A stretch of DNA of 64,000 nucleotides. Origin: Actinomucor elegans. Taxonomy: Eukaryota > Mucoromycota > Mucoromycetes > Mucorales > Mucoraceae. Positions 38,876 to 48,516 of this stretch are shown here, piece after piece. The number at the start of each line of letters is the position of its first letter. Within the stretch, counting starts at the first letter, position 1. The translations under genes were made by a program, and so were the position numbers. The notes beneath the pieces were generated by a model. That model saw only the letters and a list, made by a program, of their open reading frames with translations, was not told the DNA's origin and made no database searches. Location: NCBI GenBank assembly GCA_026027325.1, contig JAMSLZ010000005.1, positions 1,674,001 to 1,738,000 on the forward strand, read 5' to 3'.

Positions 38876-39003
38876 CAAAATTTACCTTTTTAAAATTGGA
38901 TGAAATAAAAGGGAAAGATTTTCTCAGTTTCGCTTTCGAAAACTCTCTTTATACTAGCATGTTTTCTCCGTCAGTATCCCGGGTAAAGTAATTTTTAGGC
39001 CAA

Positions 39004-39367
39004 TCACTTAGTCGCAGTGTCTAGAGTTGTGACTATCTGCCGTGCAAAGAAAAAGTGCGAAGGAGGATGACCTTGATTGATAGCCGGAATCGATTCTAAG
39101 CGAGCTATTATTTTAAGCCAACTATATCTCGATAGTTCTTTTTTTGGAACAGGCTTGACTACTCTGTTATTATAGACACAGGTCTGTCTATCTAATAAAA
39201 GGTCTCTAAAGATAGTATAACAGAACAATTCCCAAGAGCGAATATCATGGCTGTGTGTAAGGGCAAGTTGTGATAGTTGACTGGTTGCTCTTTCTTCCGA
39301 AGCCTATCAAAAACACAAATGGTTTTAATAAATTCGAGTTTTTACGCACCAAATAAGCACTTGCCAT
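39004..39367 (-). CDS. Hypothetical small protein, 2 exons, 105 aa
   Basis: Exons 39367-39350 and 39303-39004; the sum is 318 nt. Reading starts MASAYL, then a 46-nt intron (GTGCGT..GATAG), then a 100-codon exon beginning ASEERATSQLSQLALTHSHD and ending QIVTTLDTATK. The composition is that of a soluble globular protein (mixed charged, aromatic and aliphatic residues), not of AT-rich noise. No family, signal peptide or membrane segment was recognised. It sits head-to-tail with TEF1 (stop 203 bp before the TEF1 start) and 226 bp downstream of the RGG gene stop. An upstream exon cannot be excluded. Confidence 0.5.
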
Positions 39368-39593
39368 GTACTACATAAATGTTACAATGCTATTACAGTA
39401 TAAAGTAATTTAAAACATACAAGTGGAGAGCAATAGTATATCTGAAAAACTAAGCATCTTACATATTAAAAACCATGAGAATGATATATTTATTCAATTA
39501 TATCATGCATAGCTACTTTAGGTAATGAATGATTAGAATAATCGAACATAATATACAGAATGGAACTTTTATTCTATTTTCTGGGCCAATGAT

Positions 39594-40543
39594 CTAAAAT
39601 GCTCTGCCCCTTCCTCTACCACGGGTCATACCACCGCTTCCACCTCGGCTACTACCTCTACTAGCGCCTCTTCCTCTAAATCCACCGCGTCCTCCTACAG
39701 CATTTCCACCAAAAGCATGCCCTCTCTTCAAGTTACTTGGTTTATAATCAACAATAGCGACACGCGTCAAAATACCAGGCCAGCCTGGCCAGCCGTTTGG
39801 TGTACTTGGGTTTCTCATGTTAGGAGCTAGCTTAATCTTTCCTTCCTTGACAGCTTTCTCAAAATCCCGGCATTTCTTACTCTTTCTTTTCTTTGTGTTC
39901 TTTTTCTTTTCGGCTTCATCTTTCTTGGCTTGTTCTTCTGGTGATAAGATATGGATAACTCGTCGAGAACTCGTTGATGGAGGATATACTATTGTTGATT
40001 GTTTCATGATTGTATCATAGTCCACTGCAACCTGATTCACGCGAGCTAAAAACTCAGGATCTGTTTCATCAAACTCGTAGACTTGCTGATCAGCTACTTG
40101 TTTAGACAAATTATCGGTATCGTCCTTCCCATCAGCAATCGTTACGGTGGCAACTGGTTGACTAGCAAAGAGTCTGAAAGAGAACTCCTCTTCTTGTTCG
40201 TTCTCACTCTCTTGTTTGGTTTCGTCCATGGTTGTGTCTAAAAATGCATTATTAAAGCAGCTGAAGGACAACCAAGATAAACCATACCTTCTTGGTCCTC
40301 TTCCTCCACACCACCCATCAAACGACGCATGATCATATCCATTTTTTCCTGCTCTTCTTTCAAAGCTTCTTCATCGACAGCATCTTGATTAAATATATCT
40401 GATCTTGAACTCACTTGAGTTTTGGGCTCGGGATCAGTCGTTATCCTTTTAGATCTGCAAGAATATAAAAGTCAACATCAATGTTCATTTTTTATAGATC
40501 AAGCATGGTGCTTATCTTACTTTTGGTTGCCAGTGACGCCCAT
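39594..40543 (-). CDS. Conserved fungal protein with RGG-box C-terminus, 3 exons, 277 aa
   Basis: Exons 40543-40521, 40454-40288, 40237-39594; the sum is 834 nt. The N-terminus is acidic and hydrophilic (RRLMGGVEEEDQE). A conserved-looking block follows (EEFSFRLFASQPVATVTI; DPEFLARVNQVAVDY), then a basic coiled part (KKDEAEKKKNTKKRKSKK), a WPGWPGI motif, and an RG/RGG-rich tail from about residue 240. RGG tails bind RNA or mediate nuclear condensates and arginine methylation. The FRLF block resembles the fungal DUF2011-type family, but I cannot confirm this. Probably a nuclear or nucleolar protein in RNA biology (inference). Confidence 0.7.
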
Positions 40544-41612
40544 AGTTTTTATGTTGGTATTAGTCAAGTTAATAGCTGACAGATTTTTTCTTTGAATTGT
40601 CAAAAGTGACTGTACTAAATGCTTATACCTCTGTCGTTTAAACAGTTTACTGCCGACTCAAACTTGATTGGCCAGCGGTAATTGAGATTTGAGGCCACCA
40701 CCACCACCACCATTACCCACTACCACCAATACTTACAGTCATAAACACCTCCGATTCCACGCAGAATCTATATAAAGCTTTAAGCTCAGGGATATACGTA
40801 TAATGAAGCATAGTGATTATAGCTATAATTCAAAGTCAAACCATAAACGCTGAATAATTTCAAAGATATAGCGTTTTTGTCTGGAATATACTCTTCAACC
40901 CTTACGCTCAATATTCCTGTATTCTATAAGCTTTTTGAAGTACGTATGCGATGCTCCCAGGACTTATTCTACTAATTATGGATGTTCAGTATATTGAGGG
41001 GCCTATAGACATATTGTTGATGAATTTTATTCTATTTACAATAGTTGAGCTATGGTTGAATTTCTATCAATTTTATGAAGCCATGTTTCATATAATAATT
41101 TGATCAACTGAAGGAAGTATTGTGTTATTTAAATTATTTAATAGTACATTAGCTCAAACTTTATTAATATATGTTGCGTCTATCAGCAGCATTTGGGGTT
41201 AAAAAAATAATATCAAGTTCACATTGAAGAAAAATTTTCCAGTGGAATTACCTGCTAAATCATCGCCAGCCAATAGAAAGCAGAGAAGTATCGCGGTGAA
41301 GGTAATGATGGCATGATCTTCAATGATAGTATAAGTACTTTGAAGGCTTGATCTATAGTTCAATGCTGCATTTATTTATATATATACACTTTGATTATTA
41401 GTAAAGGATCACGAAACTTAAAAGCTAATGGATACATTCCGTTATAACGCTTGAATAGGCAAACTTTCATTATATATCCAATGTAAACAAATACCTTATT
41501 TTACAGCTTCAATAATATAGCTCTTTTTTATATTTGCTCAATATTCTTAATTGCTTTCAGTATTATTTGTGAGTCGTATGGCTTACTTTTGTTGATAACA
41601 ATGGACAGTTGA
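40544..41612. other. Intergenic region with a CAC microsatellite
   Basis: About 1.1 kb between two minus-strand genes. It has a CAC/CCA trinucleotide run near 40697-40735 (about 160 bp upstream of the RGG gene start). Otherwise AT-rich; nothing else recognised. Confidence 0.55.
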
Positions 41613-42987
41613 CTATTGCGCATGTGGAAAATACTCCCTAGAAGAAGCTGGTGCTTCAGTATGCACATTATTATAATGCGAGTAGTAATTGCGTCGGCCT
41701 TCGTTATGAATATTATACTTGTGGTTTTTCTGTCGTAGTCGATACGGCGATTTGACAGGAGATGGAAGTCGTGTAGATGCTGGCTCTTGTTGACGTTGAG
41801 GAACATAAATTGATCGAGCGACTGTTGACGAATGTCCTAGTCTCGATATAACATCATTATCAACAATGACAGTTTTCTGCTGTTGGTTCATTCTTATAAG
41901 GTTATTAGGACGATAAGTCAGAGCAGGAAGCACAGGTGGCTGTTGCGGCGACATGAATGATTCCTGCATATTGGATATAGTCGTTTTGCGTTTCAGCTTT
42001 TCGTACATGATCTGTAATTGTGTTTAGAAGAACAATATTATCCGAGTATAGTTAGCTTGCCTGTAATTTTTGGAACTGCTTTGACTTTTCATCCAATTTG
42101 GCGAGTGTCTGCTGCGATTTTACCTTCTCCAATTCAAATTCTTTCATCAATGCTGCGCCCGAAGACAACTAAGATATTATATTCCATTGCCTTCATACAT
42201 GGTTCAGAATAACATACCTATTTGCTTCTCTTTTTCGACTAAATCTCTTGGTCAGAATAATATACTTTGGCGTAATATAGCTGGTCATTCAATGTTATAC
42301 CTTTTATAATATGATTCAAATCCCTTGTAGCGATATTAAACTGATCTTTCAAAGTGCTATATCTATCTGCAAGCCTCTTCTGTGTTATATTTCTATAATA
42401 TAATTCCTGTGATGTCTGATACTCGTAGAACGCAATAGCCCTAGCGCATATATCTAAAATCACTTCAGGCTTGAGGCCAGCAAGAACAGACTATTGATCC
42501 CATTAGCTTGTTGCCCATTTACTATCAAGTCATGTTTCAGTTTTTACGGATTTATACTCTTCTGTTGGATTCAACTGAGTCAATATAATATCATCACTAA
42601 CGAAAAGAAAGCGGTTCAACTATTTGTTACAAACAAGCTTCTTATTGAACCATGAAATTGATGGTAAATGTACCTATCAGATAAGCTAGAGTTGCATGCA
42701 GGACATAACAAAGCTTTGGAGAATATGTAATTGGCACAATCCACGCAGAAAATGTCTACATGAAAAACTAATGTGAGACCTTCGTAAGAAAGTGATGGGT
42801 ATCAAACTGCCATTATTACGCGAACAGGATGTAATACAAGCCTTTATACATGAATAAAAGAAGTCAAACTATTTGTATCAGTGTTTGATCAGTTTCATAT
42901 GCTCTTATTCTTAAAGCTGACCTGAGTTTCTAAAGCAAGAGGCTTTCTACATCTGATAATGTTGCAGTGAATATCTACTTCTACCAT
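41613..42987 (-). CDS. HEI10: HEI10/CCNB1IP1-type meiotic RING protein, 8 exons, 306 aa
   Basis: Homologue of the crossover-promoting RING E3 (human CCNB1IP1, plant HEI10). Exons: 42987-42922, 42841-42820, 42755-42674, 42596-42548, 42490-42301, 42238-42218, 42152-42061, 42011-41613; the sum is 921 nt. The RING lies at about 8-50: CNIIRC, then ACITSCSHIFCVDCANYIFS, then CPACNSSL. It is followed by the family-specific stretch TQLNPTEEYKS and SSVLAGLKPEVILDICARA, which parallels LSPSEEYKAMVLAGLRPEIV of CCNB1IP1. A coiled coil (about 120-200) ends in QFQKLQIMYEKLKRK, as in HEI10. The tail is Gln/Pro/Tyr-rich. The eighth exon is joined by a GC-AG intron (42012-42060). Expected role: ubiquitin/SUMO ligase that marks crossover sites on the synaptonemal complex. 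Confidence 0.88.
42012..42060 (-). other. GC-AG intron in the HEI10-type gene
   Basis: The exon ends TTACAG and the intron starts GCAAGC, matching the known AG|GCAAGT consensus for GC donors, and ends AATTACAG. Skipping it would put a stop codon two codons later. Removing it joins FQKLQ to IMYEKLKRK, as in HEI10/CCNB1IP1 proteins. Confidence 0.75.
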
Positions 42988-43395
42988 CTTATCTTAAAGA
43001 TGAAAAACAAAGAATAAAAGAAAGAATAATATCACCTCTAAAGTATGATCGAATCATCCCACTCAATTTTGCACAATAAATAAAAGAATATGTCATCAAT
43101 TTTCAGACAATCGACTTGGCTATAGAAACCCCATAAATACATGAAAAGCTGTCTTTATGTAGTGAAGTCCTTTAAAAGATACGTCTACCTAGAGATTAAA
43201 CTTTAAAATGAAGCACTCCAATGATACCTTTACCCTCTGTAGTTGTATCAGTGAATTAAATAAAGCTTGTGATTTGTAGTAGCCCAACGAAAACTAGCCA
43301 TCATTTAGCTAACGGATGTTATAAACTACCAGATGCGCTCAAGATAGATATAACTTAATGAAACTAGTCCTTATAGTTGAGTTAAACCTTTGTTA

Positions 43396-43475
43396 GATAA
43401 AGCAGCTTTTTTTTTTTGAATATGGATTACTCGTCAGACGCGATATTCAAGCGAGATCGGGAGAGAGATTTCGAA
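43396..43475 (+). mobile_element. Left-type terminus of the TIR family
   Basis: After TA (43394-43395) the sequence reads GATAAAGCAGCTTTT, then GGATTACTCGTCAGACGCGA and AAGCGAGATCGGGAGAGAGA. The spacing matches the other left ends. No right partner was found. Confidence 0.5.
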
Positions 43476-43840
43476 TTTGATAAAAAACTCGTACTCATAT
43501 TATTAGAATTACTTCAGACCTAGTTTTCGTTAAGTTCTCTCTTTAAAGAAAATCTTTGAAAGACATTTTATACTCACTATATATGTTATGCTATTTCTAT
43601 TTGAAGGTTAAAAAGCTTTTTCAAAAAAAAATTACTAGCATAAAAATATGACTAAACAATGTTAGTTTGCACTCATAGTGATAATAATAACGTTTTATTC
43701 ATTATTCACTGATTTAATATTTACATTCTTAGCAAACATTTTTATTTGGGCTACCCAGACAATCAGGACTTAATATTATAATTCATCCCTGCTTAAACAA
43801 ATCAAAACAAGATACCAGCTCAAAGAAGATATAACATAAA

Positions 43841-44188
43841 ATGAGATTTCAGTTTCGACGGTTACAAAGTACAACGATAGCGGGGGGCGGCTTTGATTTG
43901 GGAAATAGTATTATATATCATTCTGTTGGTGAACTTCCAAGCTTTTTTGTTAAACTTTTCAAGCAAATCCTATCAGTCAAGTACCCAAGACTCTCTGTAG
44001 CAGAACAACTCCATCATTTAATTACCCTAGTTGATAATCTGAAAATCTGCCTTCTTGTTCCCTCCGTGCGACAGATTGAGAACATTGAAATAAAATTGAA
44101 AGGTTTTTATATGTATATATATACATGTATAAAGACATACCTTTCTCAGTTTTTTGTAAGTTTGAACTTCATTTCTTTTATTATTTAA
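43841..44188 (+). CDS. Doubtful small ORF, 115 aa
   Basis: ATG in a reasonable A-rich context opens an ORF whose first ~85 codons (GGGFDLGNSIIYHSVGELPS, LSVKYPRLSVAEQLHHLITL) look like protein. The last 30 codons are Tyr/Phe/Ile-rich, as expected from read-through into AT-rich sequence. No family was recognised and no clear splice partner was found. It could be a small lineage-specific gene, an exon remnant or chance. Confidence 0.25.
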   Translation: MRFQFRRLQSTTIAGGGFDLGNSIIYHSVGELPSFFVKLFKQILSVKYPRLSVAEQLHHLITLVDNLKICLLVPSVRQIENIEIKLKGFYMYIYTCIKTYLSQFFVSLNFISFII

Positions 44189-45211
44189 TTCACAATACAT
44201 TTACTGAATATTATCTTTCATATATATTGGAATGGATGATAATTCCGATCAATTCCAATCAATTCCAAAAAGAAACAATAAGAAATATTAGTTGTTCAAG
44301 AAGATATGGTATTCGATCTCATATTCAATTAAATGCATTGCAGATACATAGTGAAATGTTCAGCCAATGAATATAAATATACACACAGTTAAAGTCTTGC
44401 AGTGGAAGTTGTTGTATGGCTCTAATTCAGTCAATGTTTAATTAACAAAAACATAGTAAAGCAACATAGACTAAAATAAAGGTACTACAAAGGATAAAGC
44501 AAATTGTATACAACAAATATCATATATTGGCGCAGTGGCTTCAGGAAATGTTTTTATAACAGATACTCGCGATCTAGTAATAGTATTTCGTATGTACATT
44601 GCCGCAGCCAAATCAAAAACTGACTATATTTACACACGTAATATATAGTGTACTTATTGCTCTAGCAGCAGCTGGCCTATAGTGAGCTCGAAGATATAGA
44701 CAAGTATGGGTCAAACATTCGTATTAGAATCATTTATATAAATGCCATCACAACTTGCCTCTTATAGTTAGACGTTTTGTAATAAACATACGCCACCATC
44801 CAACATAAGGTCATTAGTTATCTAAACCATATGCTAATTGAGCCCTACATGATTGCGCATTAAAGTAAAACTGGCATATTGATGCAGTCGCTTAATATAG
44901 ATTTTTTTTTTAGCTATGATTCTGCCCCCAAAATATTAATCAATGGGGCAAGGTCATCTTTGTAAGACTTACTTTGTTTCACCAAGTCGTTGTCTAATAA
45001 GTAGAGTATAGTGGCTTTCGGGTTACAGCAACACAATAGTAAATGTTCTCTTTGGAATCTTCTTGGCAAGTGACTAAAACCCTATGGCTGCACAATCTAA
45101 GATCGAGGATTTCATGTTACACTTAGTCCGGAACGCCTTTCGTCGCGTACTCAATACGCGCTTTTTGGAAGAGAAAAAAAATCGTTTCTAATTGAACTTT
45201 TTTTCAAGATC

Positions 45212-46294
45212 ATGTCATTGGAAACGCAATTAAAGGCTTCTCTTCAGCAATTAGGACAAGGTTCTACCTTTATCGTTCATGATATTGTGTCAAATCTGTT
45301 TCAATGTTCAGCATCATTAATAAAAGAGCATAATGGAGAAACTTATTGCCGACATCGACTTATACTTATTTCTACGGAAATAGATGGGTTTCTATGCGGC
45401 TTAGAGAGTTATGAATACGTGCTATCAAACAAAGAATCTGAAACTAAAGATCGACATATTGTTTATATATCCAAGGTCGATACAACCTCAACCATGAAAC
45501 AATATCAAGGTTTGACGGCTCGCGTTGTTCAGTCATACATAACTAGTCTACCAACATATTCATCTGTTTTTGTATTTGCAAGAGCTCAACCACAATACTT
45601 ATTTGCTAGATCTGCCGAGAATAAGTCAAAGTCCATACTCAATGATCGTGATTTGGTGTCTTGGTGGCTTTCGGTGTTGAACAAGGTGCCTATAAAGTGC
45701 AAAGGTTGGTGGTCTGTCCCAGGAATAGATGATACAGTAAGTGCACTTATTGAAGTGGGCGCTAGAAAAAGAGGTTGGAAGGCATCTGAAAAAATACAAT
45801 GGTCCTATGGCACGTCTTATTCTCCAGATGCAGATGCAAGTTTAGTGATCCCTCGGTTCGATGATGACGCTAAATCACGTTTATTGAAAACTGTGGGTAG
45901 TGAAGAAACCACAACTGTAGCTGATTTTTGGAACCTTTTGGCCTTTGGAGAAGAATGCGGATCAGGCAAAGTAACTGGATTCTTTGAATTGCGACTCGAA
46001 GAACCGGTAGCTAGCGACGATATACCTGTTGAGAGATTCGATATTAAAAACAGCGAGTTTACTGTATTTTGGAACAGGTTCATGTCACTAGACTTTCATA
46101 ACGAGGAATCAATCAAACGTTCTACAGTCAAAGCTATGAAGGATATGGAAGAGATATTAACTCTAAAACCATTCAAAGTTGAAACAAATGCAACACCGAT
46201 CACTAAATCCACAGAAAAAGAGTGTTCAAACGCAGACAAACGGCCTGCGGTCAATATGCTTAATAGTGGGTTCATCAAACGTAAAAAGGTATGA
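45212..46294 (+). CDS. RTT109: Histone H3 K56 acetyltransferase, intronless, 360 aa
   Basis: Fungal-specific histone acetyltransferase that modifies H3K56 (and H3K9) on newly made histones during replication, with p300/CBP-like fold and chaperone partners Asf1 or Vps75. Single exon from ATG at 45212. The key family stretch is FVFARAQPQYLFARSAENKS, then ILNDRDLVSWWLSVLNKV, which matches the RSQPQYLFxxS..K..L...LxxWW core of Rtt109. The following segment WWSVPGIDD, with IPRFDDDAKSRLL and FWNLLAFGEECGSGKVTGFF, fits the rest of the domain. The C-terminus is basic (FIKRKKV), suiting a nuclear protein and the known histone-binding tail. Length fits the family. No introns is unusual for this window. 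Confidence 0.9.
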   Translation: MSLETQLKASLQQLGQGSTFIVHDIVSNLFQCSASLIKEHNGETYCRHRLILISTEIDGFLCGLESYEYVLSNKESETKDRHIVYISKVDTTSTMKQYQGLTARVVQSYITSLPTYSSVFVFARAQPQYLFARSAENKSKSILNDRDLVSWWLSVLNKVPIKCKGWWSVPGIDDTVSALIEVGARKRGWKASEKIQWSYGTSYSPDADASLVIPRFDDDAKSRLLKTVGSEETTTVADFWNLLAFGEECGSGKVTGFFELRLEEPVASDDIPVERFDIKNSEFTVFWNRFMSLDFHNEESIKRSTVKAMKDMEEILTLKPFKVETNATPITKSTEKECSNADKRPAVNMLNSGFIKRKKV

Positions 46295-46514
46295 GTGGAC
46301 TAGTTTCACCTTTTGTAAAATAAAAAAAAAAAAATAGATTCTGAATTCTAGCAAATAAAAGGAATGAATTGACTTAAAACTAGTCCAATGAAGAATCATC
46401 GCTGTGCATTTTTAACATATCTGAAATTTTTTAAGCCGGCCGTCGATGTTACGGCACATTTATTTCTTTTTCATTATCCATTTCTCGTAAAAAAGAGAAA
46501 AAAAAAAGGATATC

Positions 46515-47678
46515 ATGTCTGCTTTACCACCCACTAATAATGCTCCTACACCTGGTTCTAACGCTGCAAAGAACAAGAAAAAGAGAGATAAAAAGAAGGC
46601 CAAGAAAAAAGCAGCTACTGGATCAAATGCACAGCCTGAAATTACTACGCCAAGTTTAACGGACAAGGATACTTCGAATCCATCATCTCTAAAGGACGAT
46701 ACTATCTCTCAAGAGCCTACAACTACTGAATCAGAACCTTTGTCAGGAGAAGCATCATTGACTGCATCATCTCTACCTGCTGCACCGATTGAAGACAGTA
46801 CACCCACTTTAGGAAACACAACAGCTTCGGAAGTTACGCCCTTATCTGGCGCCTCTTCAGCTATGGCTGTTTCATTACCTGCCCCTCCAATAGAAGAAGA
46901 AGAAGAAGAAGAAGAAAATACACCGATTAATTCATATGTGAACAAACCATCTACTACCACTGACACAACACCAATTATTAAAGACTCTGCTTCTCTCAGC
47001 AGAATTCCAGCTACAGGTCCTGTTGGTACTGGGGCACTTGGAGCAACAGCTGCCGGCGCGGCAGTTATAGCAGCTACTGTAGATTCAGCAGCAGCTGATT
47101 TGAAGACAACTAAAAGCAACTCATTTGTACCGCTTCCTGAAACGTTCACCTTGTCTGACAATGTACACCACTGTATCCAGTCCACGATAGCTTCCAGATC
47201 AATTGACCTTGATAGCATTATCAGTACAATAACCAAGAATATTCAGCTTGGGGATTATAAGGAGAAAGCCAAATTACCGGATGAAGTGAATGCCAAGTAC
47301 GCGACTATTATTCCAACTACGAATAAAGACAACACAAAGAAGACGACAGCAGAAGTTGGTGCGACTCTAGCCGGAAGTGATACTGCTATTGCCGGAGCAA
47401 CTAAAGCAAGCAAACCAGAGGTTGCTAAGCAAACTAAGTTAAGTGATAATGTTCAGCAATGTATCAAATCAGCCATTCAGGCACCTTCAGCAAATGTTGA
47501 AAGTGTTCCCCCTTCTTCTGAAGAGTTGAAAAGACCAGAGCCTGCCGCTGGGGCTCTTGCACAACCAGTAATGCCTTCTTCCGCAAAGACACCCGATATT
47601 CCAAAGAAAGAAAAGCCATCTGAACGTCGACATAAGTCAGCCTTCCGCAACAAAAAGAAAGATTGTATTATCCTTTAA
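46515..47678 (+). CDS. Ala/Thr/Lys-rich protein with C-terminal CaaX box, 387 aa
   Basis: Single exon. The N-terminus (about 20-40) is strongly basic (KNKKKRDKKKAKKKAATG). The body is low-complexity Thr/Ser/Pro/Ala with an acidic EEEEEEEN run near 135 and an Ala/Gly-rich hydrophobic stretch GALGATAAGAAVIAATVDS near 173-192. Two short related segments occur: LSDNVHHCIQSTI and LSDNVQQCIKSAI, with AKLP and AKQT leading in, so an internal duplication of about 30 residues. The last residues are polybasic plus CIIL, a CaaX motif; Leu at the end favours geranylgeranylation. No known enzyme domain. Probably a membrane-associated scaffold unique to this lineage (inference). It begins about 220 bp after RTT109. 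Confidence 0.7.
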   Translation: MSALPPTNNAPTPGSNAAKNKKKRDKKKAKKKAATGSNAQPEITTPSLTDKDTSNPSSLKDDTISQEPTTTESEPLSGEASLTASSLPAAPIEDSTPTLGNTTASEVTPLSGASSAMAVSLPAPPIEEEEEEEENTPINSYVNKPSTTTDTTPIIKDSASLSRIPATGPVGTGALGATAAGAAVIAATVDSAAADLKTTKSNSFVPLPETFTLSDNVHHCIQSTIASRSIDLDSIISTITKNIQLGDYKEKAKLPDEVNAKYATIIPTTNKDNTKKTTAEVGATLAGSDTAIAGATKASKPEVAKQTKLSDNVQQCIKSAIQAPSANVESVPPSSEELKRPEPAAGALAQPVMPSSAKTPDIPKKEKPSERRHKSAFRNKKKDCIIL

Positions 47679-48115
47679 GTTATTCTCGTGGCAATTTATT
47701 AATACTGGCTGGTGTACTTAATCCTTTAATAATCTAATAAACGCGTATTTTAAATGATCATCTGTATTGATCTTCGAGCTCTGATAATATATATACATAT
47801 ATAATTTACAGTACTTCGTCTTAATTCTCATTAAATGGTTGCTTAGGTATCACCTGGATGATACACTCCAAAAAAGCCTAATCAACTGATCTATACAACA
47901 ATGCATTGGATTCCCAATGTTGACACGTCTTAGTGGTACAGAATCGTCATTAAAATGCACAAACGCTTAAGCCGCCTTTGCCTGTCCTTCTTTTAATAGA
48001 ATGGAAACACAGCAATATAAACCTATCAGTGATACATGACCTTAGAGATGGGTATAAAAGGCCGCGATTTATGTCTTTTTTCTTTTTCTTTGTTAAACAC
48101 TCTGTAGTTACAAAC
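47679..48115. other. Intergenic region, 437 bp
   Basis: AT-rich spacer with a TA-rich stretch near 47786-47810. It should hold the terminator of the CaaX gene and the promoter of the next gene. No other feature seen. Confidence 0.5.
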
Positions 48116-48516
48116 ATGAGTAATATCTGGTCAGATCCATTTGGTTTAAGTCTAATTCGAAAGGTACGTCTTTTAACTAGAATCTTTGTATGAATTACTT
48201 AACTTGTGTTATGTATTATCAATAGCCGAAAGAACCTGCTGCAAAACCAAAAGAAAAAGCTGCTCCTGACTCTACTCCTACAGCCATTATCTGTTATCAA
48301 ACGTATAATAGCTATTATCCACAGTATATGTATCCTCATCCAATGCCCTATTGTGTACATCCACATTACCATTTACAGCGTCCACTTTATATAGTGGGAT
48401 CAAATCCTACTCCTGAGAAAAAATGCTCTGAATGCAAATGCAAAGACTCTAAAAAGACAGAAAAAAAGAGCAAGGCCCGTGTTCCCGGTAAATCTTCCTT
48501 CTGGAATCCCCGCTAA
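48116..48516 (+). CDS. Small Tyr/Pro/His-rich protein with Cys/Lys tail, 2 exons, 112 aa
   Basis: Exons 48116-48163 and 48226-48516; the sum is 339 nt. MSNIWSDPFGLSLIRK is followed after the intron by a Lys/Ala/Pro segment. Next comes an aromatic block (QTYNSYYPQYMYPHPMPYC, HPHYHLQRP) and then KKCSECKCKDSKKTEKK. No family recognised. The Y/P/H-rich middle and clustered Cys/Lys are seen in metal-binding or adhesive small proteins, but no function is claimed. The clean intron (62 nt, GTACGT..CAATAG) and continuous frame support a real gene. Confidence 0.6.

Larger units (their letters stand above)
42988..45211. other. 2.2 kb region upstream of the HEI10 and RTT109 genes
   Basis: Divergent region. 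It holds a left-type TIR-family end at 43396-43475 and a possible small ORF at 43841-44188. The last 200 bp are the RTT109 promoter. A run of T lies at about 43408. No other gene or RNA was recognised. Confidence 0.5.
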
